In this document: positions 1 through 9,185 of the stretch, in pieces | How the letters are laid out: every line of letters starts with the position of its first letter | Position numbering within the stretch: the stretch's first letter is position 1 | NCBI GenBank assembly: GCA_025201865.1 | Contig: MU602938.1 | Coordinates: 20,117 to 31,667 of the forward strand | DNA length: 11,551 nt | DNA from: Ramicandelaber brevisporus | Taxonomy: Eukaryota > Kickxellomycota > Ramicandelaberales > Ramicandelaberaceae | Direction: 5' to 3' | The notes under the pieces: generated by a model | Database searches by the model: none | Seen by the model: the letters and a program-made list of their open reading frames with translations, nothing else | Told to the model about the DNA's origin: nothing | Made by a program: the position numbers and the translations under genes

Positions 1-71
1 GACATGCTGCATTTTACGTAAAGCGCATGTTTTTGGGTAAGAAATTCTGGAAGACTTGTAGGACAGAGAAT
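1..71. other. 3' flank of VPS8 at the window edge
   Basis: The 71 bp beyond the VPS8 stop presumably start its 3' UTR. No AATAAA for the minus strand and no further gene are visible in this short piece. Confidence 0.5.
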
Positions 72-3000
72 TTAAGTAAAACACGGCCCACCCGTGTGAG
101 TTGGACAAATTGTGCATTTCATTTCGCCAGCACATGTTCTATGTGCCCCATGTCCACACGCAAACAGTATCACCGTTGCTGTCCACGGATCCGAGCGTCT
201 TGGTCTTGGCAACATTACCAAACCACCATCCTCACCATCCTCCTCGTCATCCATCCCTTCGTCACCCGAGCCCTCACCATGATGATAGCCACCAAATGCA
301 TCGCGTTTACGCTGGAGACGAATTGAGCGACGGCGTGCCAAATCAGCCAAATCATTGCGAATTACGATGCCATCACGATCGAGTCCAGAGGTTGGTGGAA
401 GAGCAATTGAATGTACAGAATCGGTGGCACGATATGAAACGCAATTCATCCAGCGGATAAACAGCTGCTCAGCTAACTTGCGCAACTCTTCGATATCTTC
501 ATCATCGGTAGCACTTGTCGAACCATCAGCGCCAGTATCACCACTGCCACCACCACTGCCAGTACTGCTTGTAGGATATTTGGTTGTATCCGATGTAAAC
601 AAGAGAGAGCGTGCTTCAGCCAAAGTTGGAAGCTTCGCAGCTAGCAAATCCTTGTTACAGACTGTGCAGCATAGTCGAGATGGGAACGCAGTACCACGGC
701 GACGAGCACGATGTAGGGCAGCAATCAGGCGGAACTGCTCAACGTCCAATAGACGATTGGCAAGACGGAAGAGAAGCCGCTCGCCACGAAGAGCTTCGAG
801 AATGGTGAGAACCGCATCCTGGATTTCAACCAAGGGTAAACGCAGCTCTGAGGTGGAAGTTGGTGATTGGACATCAGTGTCTGTTGTCAGTTGGCGCTGT
901 GGGCGATTTGACTGGGATCTAATTAACGCCACAATTATGCGCGAGAGAGACAATACTGGCTGCTGTGGCTGTGAACGATCGTGAATGGCGGAACTAGCGG
1001 TTGGTGCAAACAGAGTTGGATCGACGGAATTGGCTGATACCGAGCTGTTGTTGTGCAGCAAGCCATCCACGACTAATCTCACAAAGGTCTGCGCCAATGT
1101 AGCCAGCGATACAGCGACATGTTCTCGTGATTGCAACAATCCATCGTAATCTTGTGCATCCTGCATCTTGAAGGCAGATGTCAGCAAGGATGAAATGATA
1201 CAGGCATCGCGACCGCGGCCAGTCCAGTCTTGACGATTGCGATGTGGTACACTGGCAGTCACAGCCTCTTCGCCGTTTTCATTACTAGAAGGAGACGTGG
1301 CTTTTGAGTGGCGAACGGCGCATGTAGCGATAGTTTGGGTCATGACAACAGCAGCAGCTAATAAGTCGTACCACAAATCAGCGCATTTATCCGCGGAGAG
1401 CAATCCGGGAGACGACGAAGCAGCCTTGCACAAAGCAATCGCAGCACAAACAGCTTGCTTGATACCATAAACCGCATCCAATGCGAGAGTTTGAGATTCA
1501 ACCGACCAATCCACAGCCACGGCAGTTACATCTTTAGTGTCTTGGTTATCGCTGGTAGTTGATTCTGGGGTGGAATGAACGGTGTTAGCGAAGCATGATG
1601 CATATCGAGACGTCTCGCTCCGAATACAGTCCAGATACGCACAAAGAGCTTTTGCGTAATCGCCGGATTGAGTATGCAAATATGCAAGCACATCCACAGC
1701 ACCATGCTCGCGAGCCACCAACATTGCTTGCTCACAAGAGATAGCGGCAGATGGAGAATTAGATGAGCATTGGTAATGCTTGAGATACGCAATACCAGTG
1801 TCAGTGGATTTTGCACAGCAGAGTTCAAAGAAGCGTACATGTAACTCAGTGAGCGATGATGCAGTGGAACGAGAGGATTCAGTTGCAGGAAGCAAGAGCT
1901 CGCGCAAATATCTAAACTCCAGGCCACTGGATGATGCTGTTGATGCTGACAATGACGATGATGACGATGATGATGATTGTTGATCATTTGAGCGCAGGCA
2001 TGTGATCACCGATTCATGGGATAACAGCGCAGCAGAGCCATCCTCAGCGGCGGTGCATTGGGCAATAGAATCAACAAGTTGCTGGAGAGCTGCAACGTCA
2101 ATCTTGACCAGCACGGCAATGTGCTCGGTGACGATGGTTGTGACTGTGGCAGAATCAACGGAGGAGTTAGATAGTTGAGTGTGGATGTAATCAAAGACTT
2201 GCAATTGGCGTTCAGGGTATCGAGAATCGGCTAGATACGATTCTGTTGCAGCCCAGATATTACCAGAGGATGCAGCAATCGCACCGACAATGTTCCACAA
2301 ATTGCATTTCTTGCATCTCTCAACAAACTCGCTGCTGCTGTCTGACAGAGGATTGATATGAGTTGGTATGAGCAGTCCGAGCGAAGAACGAGCAATCTGT
2401 ACAATACTGTAATCGCTCTGAGGCGATGATTCCACTGTTGACACAATACGATCACAAATGGTCAATAGACGCTGTTCACTAAACCTCATTAGTCGCGAAT
2501 CAATTACAATTCGTCCAATAGCAAACTCCAACAAATGTAGGACAGCGTTGTTGCTCAGCTCGTCGCCTGTTGCACAGACAGCCATATCAACCAATGCCTC
2601 AATCACACACTGCTGCAGATGTGGAGTTGTTGCCAATACCAATCTACTCTCTTCAACCTCATCGCCAGGGCTCTCAATACTCGCCGACATCACGTTGCTA
2701 AGCATATCTGCTACACCGTTAGCACTAGCAGCAACCAATGGCCACAGGAGTGGATATCTGGCAGCCAGCGACCCGTTGACCATTTTGGGTGAACTTGAAT
2801 TGACAGGAATTGCAATCTTCTGAGTGACTTGCGCAATTGTAACTCGAATGACTTCTGCCGTGCCAATTGGTGCGCCATCTGGGTACATGCCTCCACCAAG
2901 AATATTTGCCAAGTAATCGAGTGCAAAGCTGTGAGCACCAGCTGATATCATGTCGCGAAGAGGAGTGATGAAGTCATTGAGACCACGACACCAGACATGA

Positions 3001-3140
3001 GAAACTGCATCCCACATTGGCTGCTGCGACTTGCGCCGAGCTATGGTGGCAACTTGGTCAACATCCAGCGCCATTGGGTGGATATGAACAATGCAGCTCT
3101 CCAGTCGATGTGCAACTTGACATGAGAAACTGCGTCCCAC
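72..3140 (-). CDS. VPS8: Vps8, CORVET subunit: C-terminal part with RING-H2 finger (no start of its own)
   Basis: This frame continues the preceding Vps8 frame and ends at TAA (complement of 72-74). Its apparent first codon is a GTG inside the duplicated segment, so it is not a real gene start. The first 49 residues largely repeat the end of the upstream frame, and about 973 new residues follow. The middle is helical, as expected of the clathrin-repeat-like stalk of Vps8, with a run of eight Ser at frame residues 389-396. A C-terminal RING-H2 is visible. Its first Cys pair (C-x2-C) is at 657-668. The C-x-H-x2-H-x2-C block is at 132-158, and the last C-x2-C is at 105-116. RING fingers at this end are typical of Vps8 and related CORVET/HOPS subunits. 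With one duplicate copy counted, the whole protein would be 1974 residues. This is longer than yeast Vps8 (about 1270) or human VPS8 (about 1430), and low-complexity insertions help explain the extra length. Confidence 0.82.
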   Translation of the reverse strand: MGRSFSCQVAHRLESCIVHIHPMALDVDQVATIARRKSQQPMWDAVSHVWCRGLNDFITPLRDMISAGAHSFALDYLANILGGGMYPDGAPIGTAEVIRVTIAQVTQKIAIPVNSSSPKMVNGSLAARYPLLWPLVAASANGVADMLSNVMSASIESPGDEVEESRLVLATTPHLQQCVIEALVDMAVCATGDELSNNAVLHLLEFAIGRIVIDSRLMRFSEQRLLTICDRIVSTVESSPQSDYSIVQIARSSLGLLIPTHINPLSDSSSEFVERCKKCNLWNIVGAIAASSGNIWAATESYLADSRYPERQLQVFDYIHTQLSNSSVDSATVTTIVTEHIAVLVKIDVAALQQLVDSIAQCTAAEDGSAALLSHESVITCLRSNDQQSSSSSSSSLSASTASSSGLEFRYLRELLLPATESSRSTASSLTELHVRFFELCCAKSTDTGIAYLKHYQCSSNSPSAAISCEQAMLVAREHGAVDVLAYLHTQSGDYAKALCAYLDCIRSETSRYASCFANTVHSTPESTTSDNQDTKDVTAVAVDWSVESQTLALDAVYGIKQAVCAAIALCKAASSSPGLLSADKCADLWYDLLAAAVVMTQTIATCAVRHSKATSPSSNENGEEAVTASVPHRNRQDWTGRGRDACIISSLLTSAFKMQDAQDYDGLLQSREHVAVSLATLAQTFVRLVVDGLLHNNSSVSANSVDPTLFAPTASSAIHDRSQPQQPVLSLSRIIVALIRSQSNRPQRQLTTDTDVQSPTSTSELRLPLVEIQDAVLTILEALRGERLLFRLANRLLDVEQFRLIAALHRARRRGTAFPSRLCCTVCNKDLLAAKLPTLAEARSLLFTSDTTKYPTSSTGSGGGSGDTGADGSTSATDDEDIEELRKLAEQLFIRWMNCVSYRATDSVHSIALPPTSGLDRDGIVIRNDLADLARRRSIRLQRKRDAFGGYHHGEGSGDEGMDDEEDGEDGGLVMLPRPRRSDPWTATVILFACGHGAHRTCAGEMKCTICPTHTGGPCFT
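1953..1976 (-). repeat. Poly-Ser codon tract (TCA/TCG x8) in VPS8
   Basis: Eight consecutive Ser codons (TCA and TCG) are read on the minus strand, and the tract appears as TGA/CGA triplets on the plus strand. More Ser-rich sequence follows, suggesting a flexible linker between helical parts of Vps8. Confidence 0.9.
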
Positions 3141-3245
3141 ATTGGCTGCTGAGACTTGCGCCGAGCTATGGTGGCAACTTGGTCAACATCCAGCGCCATT
3201 GGGTGGATATGAACAATGCAGCTCTCCAGTCGATGTGCAACTTGA
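2996..3245. repeat. 125-bp direct tandem duplication inside VPS8
   Basis: Copy 1 is 2996-3120 and copy 2 is 3121-3245, head to tail with no spacer. They differ at two positions: 3009 A versus 3134 G, and 3027 C versus 3152 A. Both copies are preceded by GA on the plus strand, a 2-bp microhomology at the junction. Because 125 is not a multiple of three, the duplication shifts the Vps8 frame. Both differences are silent in the Vps8 frame (Asp GAT/GAC and Ser TCG/TCT). No AGGT occurs in the unit on the coding strand, so a GT-AG intron of exactly one unit cannot remove the extra copy. Confidence 0.97.
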
Positions 3246-6121
3246 ACATCTCCATCCAGACCGCGCGCAAGATGACCAATGAGAGAATGGGCAACTTCAG
3301 GCGGAAGACGATGGCCAAGTCGACCATCGGCAACAAATATCTCTACAGCGTCCATTAGAGCAGCCTCAATTGAATCAGACCCGGTGGAAGAGAAGGCATC
3401 GCAAATGTCAGAGAGCAAGTCATCGGGCACATAGAGACAGGAGGTACTCAATGGACGATGTTGTACATCGCTTCCAGCAGCCATGCATTCAAACAGTGAC
3501 TCGTTGGAAGGCTGTAATGCCAGACATGCTTCGACCAGCTGCGTTGCTAGATCAACCATGTCCTCGTATCCAAATACTGATGTCTCGTCTTCTTCCCTTG
3601 TGCCTGCAAGACCGGAGATGTATGTAAGAGTGCTGCGAACCAGAGCCATGAGGACAGGCCCAACAGCCTCGTGTCTGCGCTCCACAATCGTCGTTGTAGT
3701 CGCTGTATCAGCTACCAACTCATCTTCAGAGGGTAAACCAATGGTAATCTGGTTTGTGCAGCCAAGATAAAGTTCACGGGCATACGTTAGTGCAGCCAAG
3801 AGTTCACCACGACCAACCAACGAGATAAGACGAGAAGTCCAAGTTGACAGAGTGCCACATGTGATACGGTCGCTGCCAAGCGCAAATACACGACCGCGAT
3901 AGATGCTGAACGAGCTGTCATCAAGAGACATGGGATGGAATCCAATGGAGTGGCGGATACGAGTTGGACGCAGCGAAGGCAGCACGTTATCACTGTCACC
4001 GTATTCATCAGATGTGCCTTGTGAAGATGGAGACACGCCGATTCGCATCAAATCAATCGAGCCACGCGGGGAAGAAGTTGGAGAATCAGTGAAGACATTG
4101 CCGGAACGAGCAACAGCAGCCAGGGCAGATGGAAGGGGAGATGATGCCACAGGATTAGAAGACTGCCGAGTAGCAATGATGGATAGTGCATCGGATGGAA
4201 GCTCAAGTGTCCACAGTGCACCGGTGGTGTCGATAGCCAGCAGTACAGAGGCTGACAGCCAATATAGCATGGCAATGCTTGACGGACTAGTCCACTCAGC
4301 AATGGCGCGGCATTCGAGGGACGGAGATGGTGAGTCAGTGGCGCCATTTCGCATCAATGTCGCAACAGTGATCGTAGTATCCAATGAATAGGCTAGTAAC
4401 GGCTGAGTAGAATAGCGCTGACCAACTGCAGAGGTAAAGGCCGATGTTGGATGCCAAACAACACTTCCATGCTGAGGAACAAACCTGGATGGCGACGGGA
4501 AGCGCAGCAGTTCACGCACAGTCTTTGCCACAGACACTACAGTCAGTGCAGATGGGGTAAGCACAGCCACAAGATCCATCTTGTCAGCAGGATGCGCCTG
4601 TGCACCGAGTGGTAGTACACTGATGTCCAGCAGGCGCCGACTATTGTCAGCAGCTGCACCAGAGTGAGACTGAGGAGCGTCAAACCCAAGAGCTTCAGGT
4701 GGGTACCTACCAGCGACTCGGCGGGTTTCTGTGGACACGCTTCTGTTTGGCACGATGCGTCTCGACAGTTCATGAAGGAACACCTGGCCAGTGATGTCGC
4801 TTGTTACAATCTTTGATGAGGATGCACCTAGAAACGCCACATGATTAACAGCATTGCCACGAATATGGCCCAATCGAGAGCCACTTTGCACATCTCTCAG
4901 CGTCACAGGTGTAATTGTTGCAATATGAGCATTCTTCTTCCAGTCCCAAACAGCACATGTGCCACAAGAGTAGCCAACTGCAATGGTCGATCGATCGGCA
5001 GCAATGGCAATGCACACTGTAGCTCCAAATGAGTCAGACTGTGGCTGCTGATGTCTCTCATCAACAGTCTTGGATGCTCTGCCACTGTTATCATCGAAAT
5101 CGTCAGGATCTGAATCGCTAATCTTGTCCTGTCCAAGCAGAGCCCGCAAGCTGTGCTTCTCATCATAAATCAAAACATAGCCGAGAGTTGTACCAACTGC
5201 AGTGATTCCCCGAGCGGAGATGGACGATGGATGTCCGACTTGACTCAGTGTGGACAAATCATACGCACTCTCCATCACTTTGGACAACTGTGACCATGCA
5301 AATAAATCGTCATCTGTGTCAGTTGATGTTGTTGATGTTGTTGAGGTGACCGTGTCCAGCTTCATCCAGCCATTACCAACCTCACTGGCCGTTGTGTTAA
5401 CTGATGTTATTGATGCCGTGTCATTGTCCATGTAGCTGAGTGGATAAGTTGATGATTGAGCTGGACCGTCTGCGATGGCGCGCTGGACAGATTGCGATAA
5501 AAACTGAGCCTGATCAGATGGAATTGGCATTGTATTGTGAAGCCCTCGACCATCAATTGCCACTGTGTCCAAGGCATTGCTCAAGCTGACTGGCAATGAA
5601 CCCTCACTCGCTGCCCTAGAAGGACGATGGTGACTATGATGGCCATGATGATGATTATGACTATGGTGATGGTGAGCGTCTCCACTAGTGCCAGTCAGCC
5701 GTGAAATGATAGTCTGTGCTCGCATTAATTCTCTTCCCGAATGTCCATGGTGCTGATGTGTCCTGTTTGACGAGAGTGCTAATGATGATGATGACGCTGG
5801 TGATACCAGCTGATCAAGCCGCTGGAAATGTTCAGTGAGTTCACCCGCCAGCTGGTCGCCATCAGATGCCAGAGCACGCTCACTTTGCAAGACCGCCTCC
5901 AAATCACCATTGCCATCGTCGCCAAACAAAGCAATGTGAGCGCGTTTATGCTGTCGTAGCTCGGCACGCAAGTCGTTTAGTCGCTCGAGCGAGCTGATCG
6001 CGTTCACATCGTCGACAGATGCAGGCGGGCGGCGGTCATCCCGGGCAAGCTGACTATGCTGCACGCTAGACTCGCGAAGCAACGTGTCGATCGGCCTTAC
6101 GGCAACCCGCGATGTCTGCAT
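3041..6121 (-). CDS. VPS8: Vps8, CORVET subunit: N-terminal and central part (frame broken downstream)
   Basis: Vps8 is the CORVET-specific subunit that binds Rab5-type GTPases and tethers early endosomal membranes. The frame opens at an ATG (complement of 6119-6121) and codes 1026 residues. A Ser/His-rich N-terminus is followed by a WD40-like propeller. Clear propeller elements are VWDW at residues 391-394, a GH at 418-419 and TSD at 440-442 followed by a Gly. The family's central segment is visible around residues 760-800: a Trp/Arg-led helix, then Gly-Glu-Leu-Leu-Ala-Ala-Leu and Leu-Tyr-Leu-Gly (Gly 787). The frame is true Vps8 up to residue 1001. It then enters the second copy of a 125-bp duplication out of frame and stops at TAG (complement of 3041-3043) after 25 unrelated residues. 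Protein continuity is found in the next frame downstream. The family assignment is from recognised motifs and overall architecture, not from a search. Confidence 0.85.
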   Translation of the reverse strand: MQTSRVAVRPIDTLLRESSVQHSQLARDDRRPPASVDDVNAISSLERLNDLRAELRQHKRAHIALFGDDGNGDLEAVLQSERALASDGDQLAGELTEHFQRLDQLVSPASSSSLALSSNRTHQHHGHSGRELMRAQTIISRLTGTSGDAHHHHSHNHHHGHHSHHRPSRAASEGSLPVSLSNALDTVAIDGRGLHNTMPIPSDQAQFLSQSVQRAIADGPAQSSTYPLSYMDNDTASITSVNTTASEVGNGWMKLDTVTSTTSTTSTDTDDDLFAWSQLSKVMESAYDLSTLSQVGHPSSISARGITAVGTTLGYVLIYDEKHSLRALLGQDKISDSDPDDFDDNSGRASKTVDERHQQPQSDSFGATVCIAIAADRSTIAVGYSCGTCAVWDWKKNAHIATITPVTLRDVQSGSRLGHIRGNAVNHVAFLGASSSKIVTSDITGQVFLHELSRRIVPNRSVSTETRRVAGRYPPEALGFDAPQSHSGAAADNSRRLLDISVLPLGAQAHPADKMDLVAVLTPSALTVVSVAKTVRELLRFPSPSRFVPQHGSVVWHPTSAFTSAVGQRYSTQPLLAYSLDTTITVATLMRNGATDSPSPSLECRAIAEWTSPSSIAMLYWLSASVLLAIDTTGALWTLELPSDALSIIATRQSSNPVASSPLPSALAAVARSGNVFTDSPTSSPRGSIDLMRIGVSPSSQGTSDEYGDSDNVLPSLRPTRIRHSIGFHPMSLDDSSFSIYRGRVFALGSDRITCGTLSTWTSRLISLVGRGELLAALTYARELYLGCTNQITIGLPSEDELVADTATTTTIVERRHEAVGPVLMALVRSTLTYISGLAGTREEDETSVFGYEDMVDLATQLVEACLALQPSNESLFECMAAGSDVQHRPLSTSCLYVPDDLLSDICDAFSSTGSDSIEAALMDAVEIFVADGRLGHRLPPEVAHSLIGHLARGLDGDVQVAHRLESCIVHIHPMALDVDQVATIARRKSQQPMWDAVSHVKLHIDWRAALFISTQWRWMLTKLPP
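5627..5674 (-). repeat. His-rich tract in the Vps8 N-terminus
   Basis: The 16 codons for residues 150-165 of the Vps8 frame include 12 His, interrupted by Ser, Asn and Gly. The codons mix CAT and CAC. The tract lies in the low-complexity region before the propeller. Metal binding or pH sensing is conceivable but not shown by the sequence. Confidence 0.85.
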
Positions 6122-6239
6122 CTACAAGTCCAGTTGGCTTGGCGTGAACAAGTATCAATATAATTCAAAGAGAGATAAACTGGCAGTCCAAGTTGACTTT
6201 TGAGCTCGAGCGGCTGGCTGGCGAAAATTTTTTTTTTCT

Positions 6240-6330
6240 CTCGCTGTCTGTCTGTCGGCTGGCTGACTGAAGACACTTGCCTGCCTGCCTGTGCTTGCTT
6301 GCCTGTTTGTCTGCCTGTTTGTACTTGTCG
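6240..6330. repeat. Imperfect TGTC/TGGC/TGCC tetranucleotide repeat
   Basis: A run of 4-bp units changes along its length from TGTC to GGCT and then TGCC and TGTT. It begins just after the ten-T run. This is a degenerate microsatellite in the divergent spacer and is probably variable in length between strains. Confidence 0.75.
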
Positions 6331-6509
6331 CTTCGACTTAGGCTTCTCTTCTGACCATAAAAAAATCAACGCGCATATACACACATATCCAACTGTTGCC
6401 TACGCCTGCCTGCTACTGCCGTCGCTAGCCAGCTTGATCGCAACTGTCATTGTACCACTAATCCTTGTGCGCAACCTCTCTATCCTTCTCTTCCACTTCT
6501 TGCCGTTAT

Positions 6510-6553
6510 AATCGCTATCATCGTCATCATCGTCGCCGTCATCGCTGTCATCG
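6510..6553. repeat. ATC/GTC triplet repeat in the probable PUF 5' leader
   Basis: The tract is made almost wholly of ATC, GTC and related triplets and lies 54-97 bp upstream of the PUF ATG. If transcribed, it would form a pyrimidine-rich leader segment free of ATG. Confidence 0.65.
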
Positions 6554-6606
6554 CGCCTGTACTTGTGCACTACTCAACTTTCCATTATAAAAAAAAGCAT
6601 TGATCT

Positions 6607-6864
6607 ATGACTGCCGCCACCGCTCCGCCTGTTGATCCTGGCTTCTCTAGTGTGCCTGCGTCGCCTGTGCCCGACGATCTATCCGTAGCTGCATCCACCT
6701 CGCCTGCCCTCGATGCTCATGTCGCCAAGTCCGCCGGAAACCCTGTCGGTGATGTCCATGATGCCAATGTTGCCGCTGCTGCCGCCATGACCAGCGAGAA
6801 TAACACGTCTCATGCGACTCTGCTAGCTGGAGCGACTGCTTCATTGGCCGCCCATCACGCCCAA

Positions 6865-6896
<32 letters not shown>

Positions 6897-9150
6897 CAGA
6901 TCGAATCCTCCAATGTTGCGTGGTGGTAGCGGTCTTGGTAGCGCTTTTCAGCGCGCTGGTGCACTCCCGTTCTCAGGCAATGACCCTACCATGATGCGCT
7001 CGCGTGACTTGTTTGGTATGGCACGCGGCAACAGCGGCAGTGCTATGGCCAGTGGCGCTGGTGGATTAGGGTCGTCCATCATTGGCGGAAATGCTGGAAA
7101 TGGCGTCGGTGGTGGTGGTGGTGGAAGTGGAGGCGTCGGCGGACCGGCTGAGTTTTTGTCACAGCCAGTGTCGCCCAAGTTGAATGCCGGTGCTATGGCC
7201 GGAATGCTGTATTCACTTCCTGTATCAAGGCGCAACTCGAATGAGTTTAATCCAAGCATGCTGCAGAATGACATGGAGCACCTCCGTCTGCTGGATATTG
7301 AGGCTGGAACCACCATGAGTTCAGGTAGCATTGCAAACTCTGGCGGCGGCGGTGGTTTGCTGGGCAGCACGCTAGCCCATGCTGCTGCTAGCAACCCTCC
7401 TGGAGTTGCTACTGCTAGTGGATTGCGCAGACCATTGTTGCACCAGACTGCCTCCCATAATGTCACCAATCCGCGTGCATTCTTCTCTCAAGCTGCCACA
7501 CCGCATTACACTGCCACTCCTCCGATGAGCATTCTTGACCAGCAGCCTATGGCTAGCACTCACCTGTCTCATCAGCCGTCCCTCCAGTCATCTGGCCATC
7601 AGCAAGGTCTGCTTGACATTGATAACCCGCTGACTATTAGTGATTTTCTGCGCATGGGTCTCAAGCTGGAGGATTTGGGCATGGCTGGCAAGAGCACGTC
7701 TGCCACTCAAGACACGAGCTCTCTGCATGGCCATCAACACCCTACTCTGTCCGGATGGTCCGATGCTACTGCCAGCAATCCGCTGTTGGATGGGCTGCGT
7801 CGTGGCGGTGTTCCTCCAAGTGCTGCCACTCCTCCGCACGGAACTCTCTCCGGGATGGACTATGCCTCGCTTGGTCAAATGCAGCTGAATCCAATGCGTG
7901 CACTTTCCGCCATGTCTTCGCCTACCATTGGTCCGCAAAGTACATTGGCGGCTGGAAGTGGCGCAGCTGGCGGGATTAGGCTGAGACAGTCTCTTCTTGG
8001 CAACGCTGCCGCTGGTGGTGGTAATAGTGCTGCTGTAGCTGGTTCAATCGCTGGTACTGCTGTGGGCTCTATTTCCAGTGCTAGCAACAACGTTCTTGCC
8101 AGTGGCAGCACCGGTAATCTTGGATTGGGAGATGAAATGTCATTTGGTCCGTCTGCAATTGGTCTTCAGAATGCAGCCATGCGCGGCATCCATCGCAATT
8201 TGACGACAACTGCGCTGCATTCGATGACACTTGCCGGCCTGTCTAACCAGTCATCCACCGGTGGCACGTCTGCTTCTGTAGCTGCTGCTACCGCTCAAAC
8301 CGGACTCGCTGCAAACACTCCGTCTACCATCAATTCTGCCACCGCTGCAGCTGTTGCTGCTGCTGCACTCAACCAATCAACATCGTATCCTGAGCTCTTG
8401 AATCTTGTTGATTTGCCGCGAGGAATTGGTGCATCCGGAGGAGTATCGGCTGCAACCCCGACATCCATTATCACCGCGCGTGTGCCAACTCTATCTGGTT
8501 TAATTCCAAACTCGTCAATTATGATTGGCGCAGGCAACATTGCAAGTGGAGCACCAAGTAATTTCACATCAGCAGTTCCTTCACCGACAATGGCTGAATT
8601 TGGAAACGATATCAAGCAGCAGCTTCAGATGTTTAGTCCCTCGAATCAACACAACCAACAGTCTCTTTTGAATGCAGTTGGAAATAGCCCAAGTGGTGGA
8701 ATCAGCAGTCATGGTCAGATTGACAGCGGACTGGGAATGCATGCTAATCGTAGTTTGTCATCTTTGCTATCAACTCTCCAGGCTACTGCCGAGCCTTCTG
8801 TTTGGTCGCCTTCTGCTACTTTGTCTGGTTCATCTCAGCAGAATCTAACTACTATTGGGGTGTCATCTGGCGGAGTCTCTGTTCTCAAGCACATGCACCA
8901 ACAGCATCATCAACACCAACAGCACCAGCCAACACTTCAAACACCTCAGCCTCAATATGCACATCCAGCTGCTGCACTCCGTCATGCACTCAATAGCAGC
9001 AATAGCAGTAATAACAGCAATAGCAACAATAGTAACAGTGGCAACAGTAACAATACCGCTTCTTCAAATGAATCTGCATTCAAGGTGTATCCTGCAAGTG
9101 GAGGCTCTCGTGGTAATAACAGCGGCAATACTGGTGGTGGATACTCTAGC

Positions 9151-9185
<35 letters not shown>

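Larger units (their letters stand above)
6122..6606. promoter_or_regulatory. Divergent intergenic region between VPS8 and the PUF gene
   Basis: This 485-bp spacer separates two genes transcribed away from each other, so it presumably holds both promoters and both 5' leaders. Seen directly: an ATATAA stretch near 6159 (about 40 bp upstream of the VPS8 ATG), a run of ten T at 6228-6237, tetranucleotide repeats at 6240-6330, a cytosine/thymine-rich stretch around 6470-6505, and GTC/ATC triplets at 6510-6553. TTATAAAAA at about 6585-6593 lies only some 15 bp before the PUF ATG, which is too close for a normal TATA box unless the leader is extremely short. No ATG occurs on the plus strand before 6607. 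No transcription start can be fixed from sequence alone. Confidence 0.55.

Noticed and set aside
355-984. A 209-codon plus-strand open frame opposite the VPS8 3' end
   Set aside because: Arg/Ser-rich shadow of the antisense strand; the opposite frame carries the conserved RING ligands.
72-6121. Programmed ribosomal frameshifting to join the two VPS8 frames
   Set aside because: The frame change coincides with a sequence duplication, and shifting would leave a repeated segment of about 40 residues; no slippery site stands out.
6200-6511. A 103-codon open frame in the divergent spacer
   Set aside because: It begins with a non-ATG codon and consists of tetranucleotide repeat products (Cys, Leu, Pro, Val); not a credible upstream gene.
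6948-7469. A 173-codon minus-strand open frame opposite the PUF gene
   Set aside because: Pro/Ala/Leu-rich composition is the expected antisense of Gly/Ser/Ala codons; no family resemblance and no independent signals.
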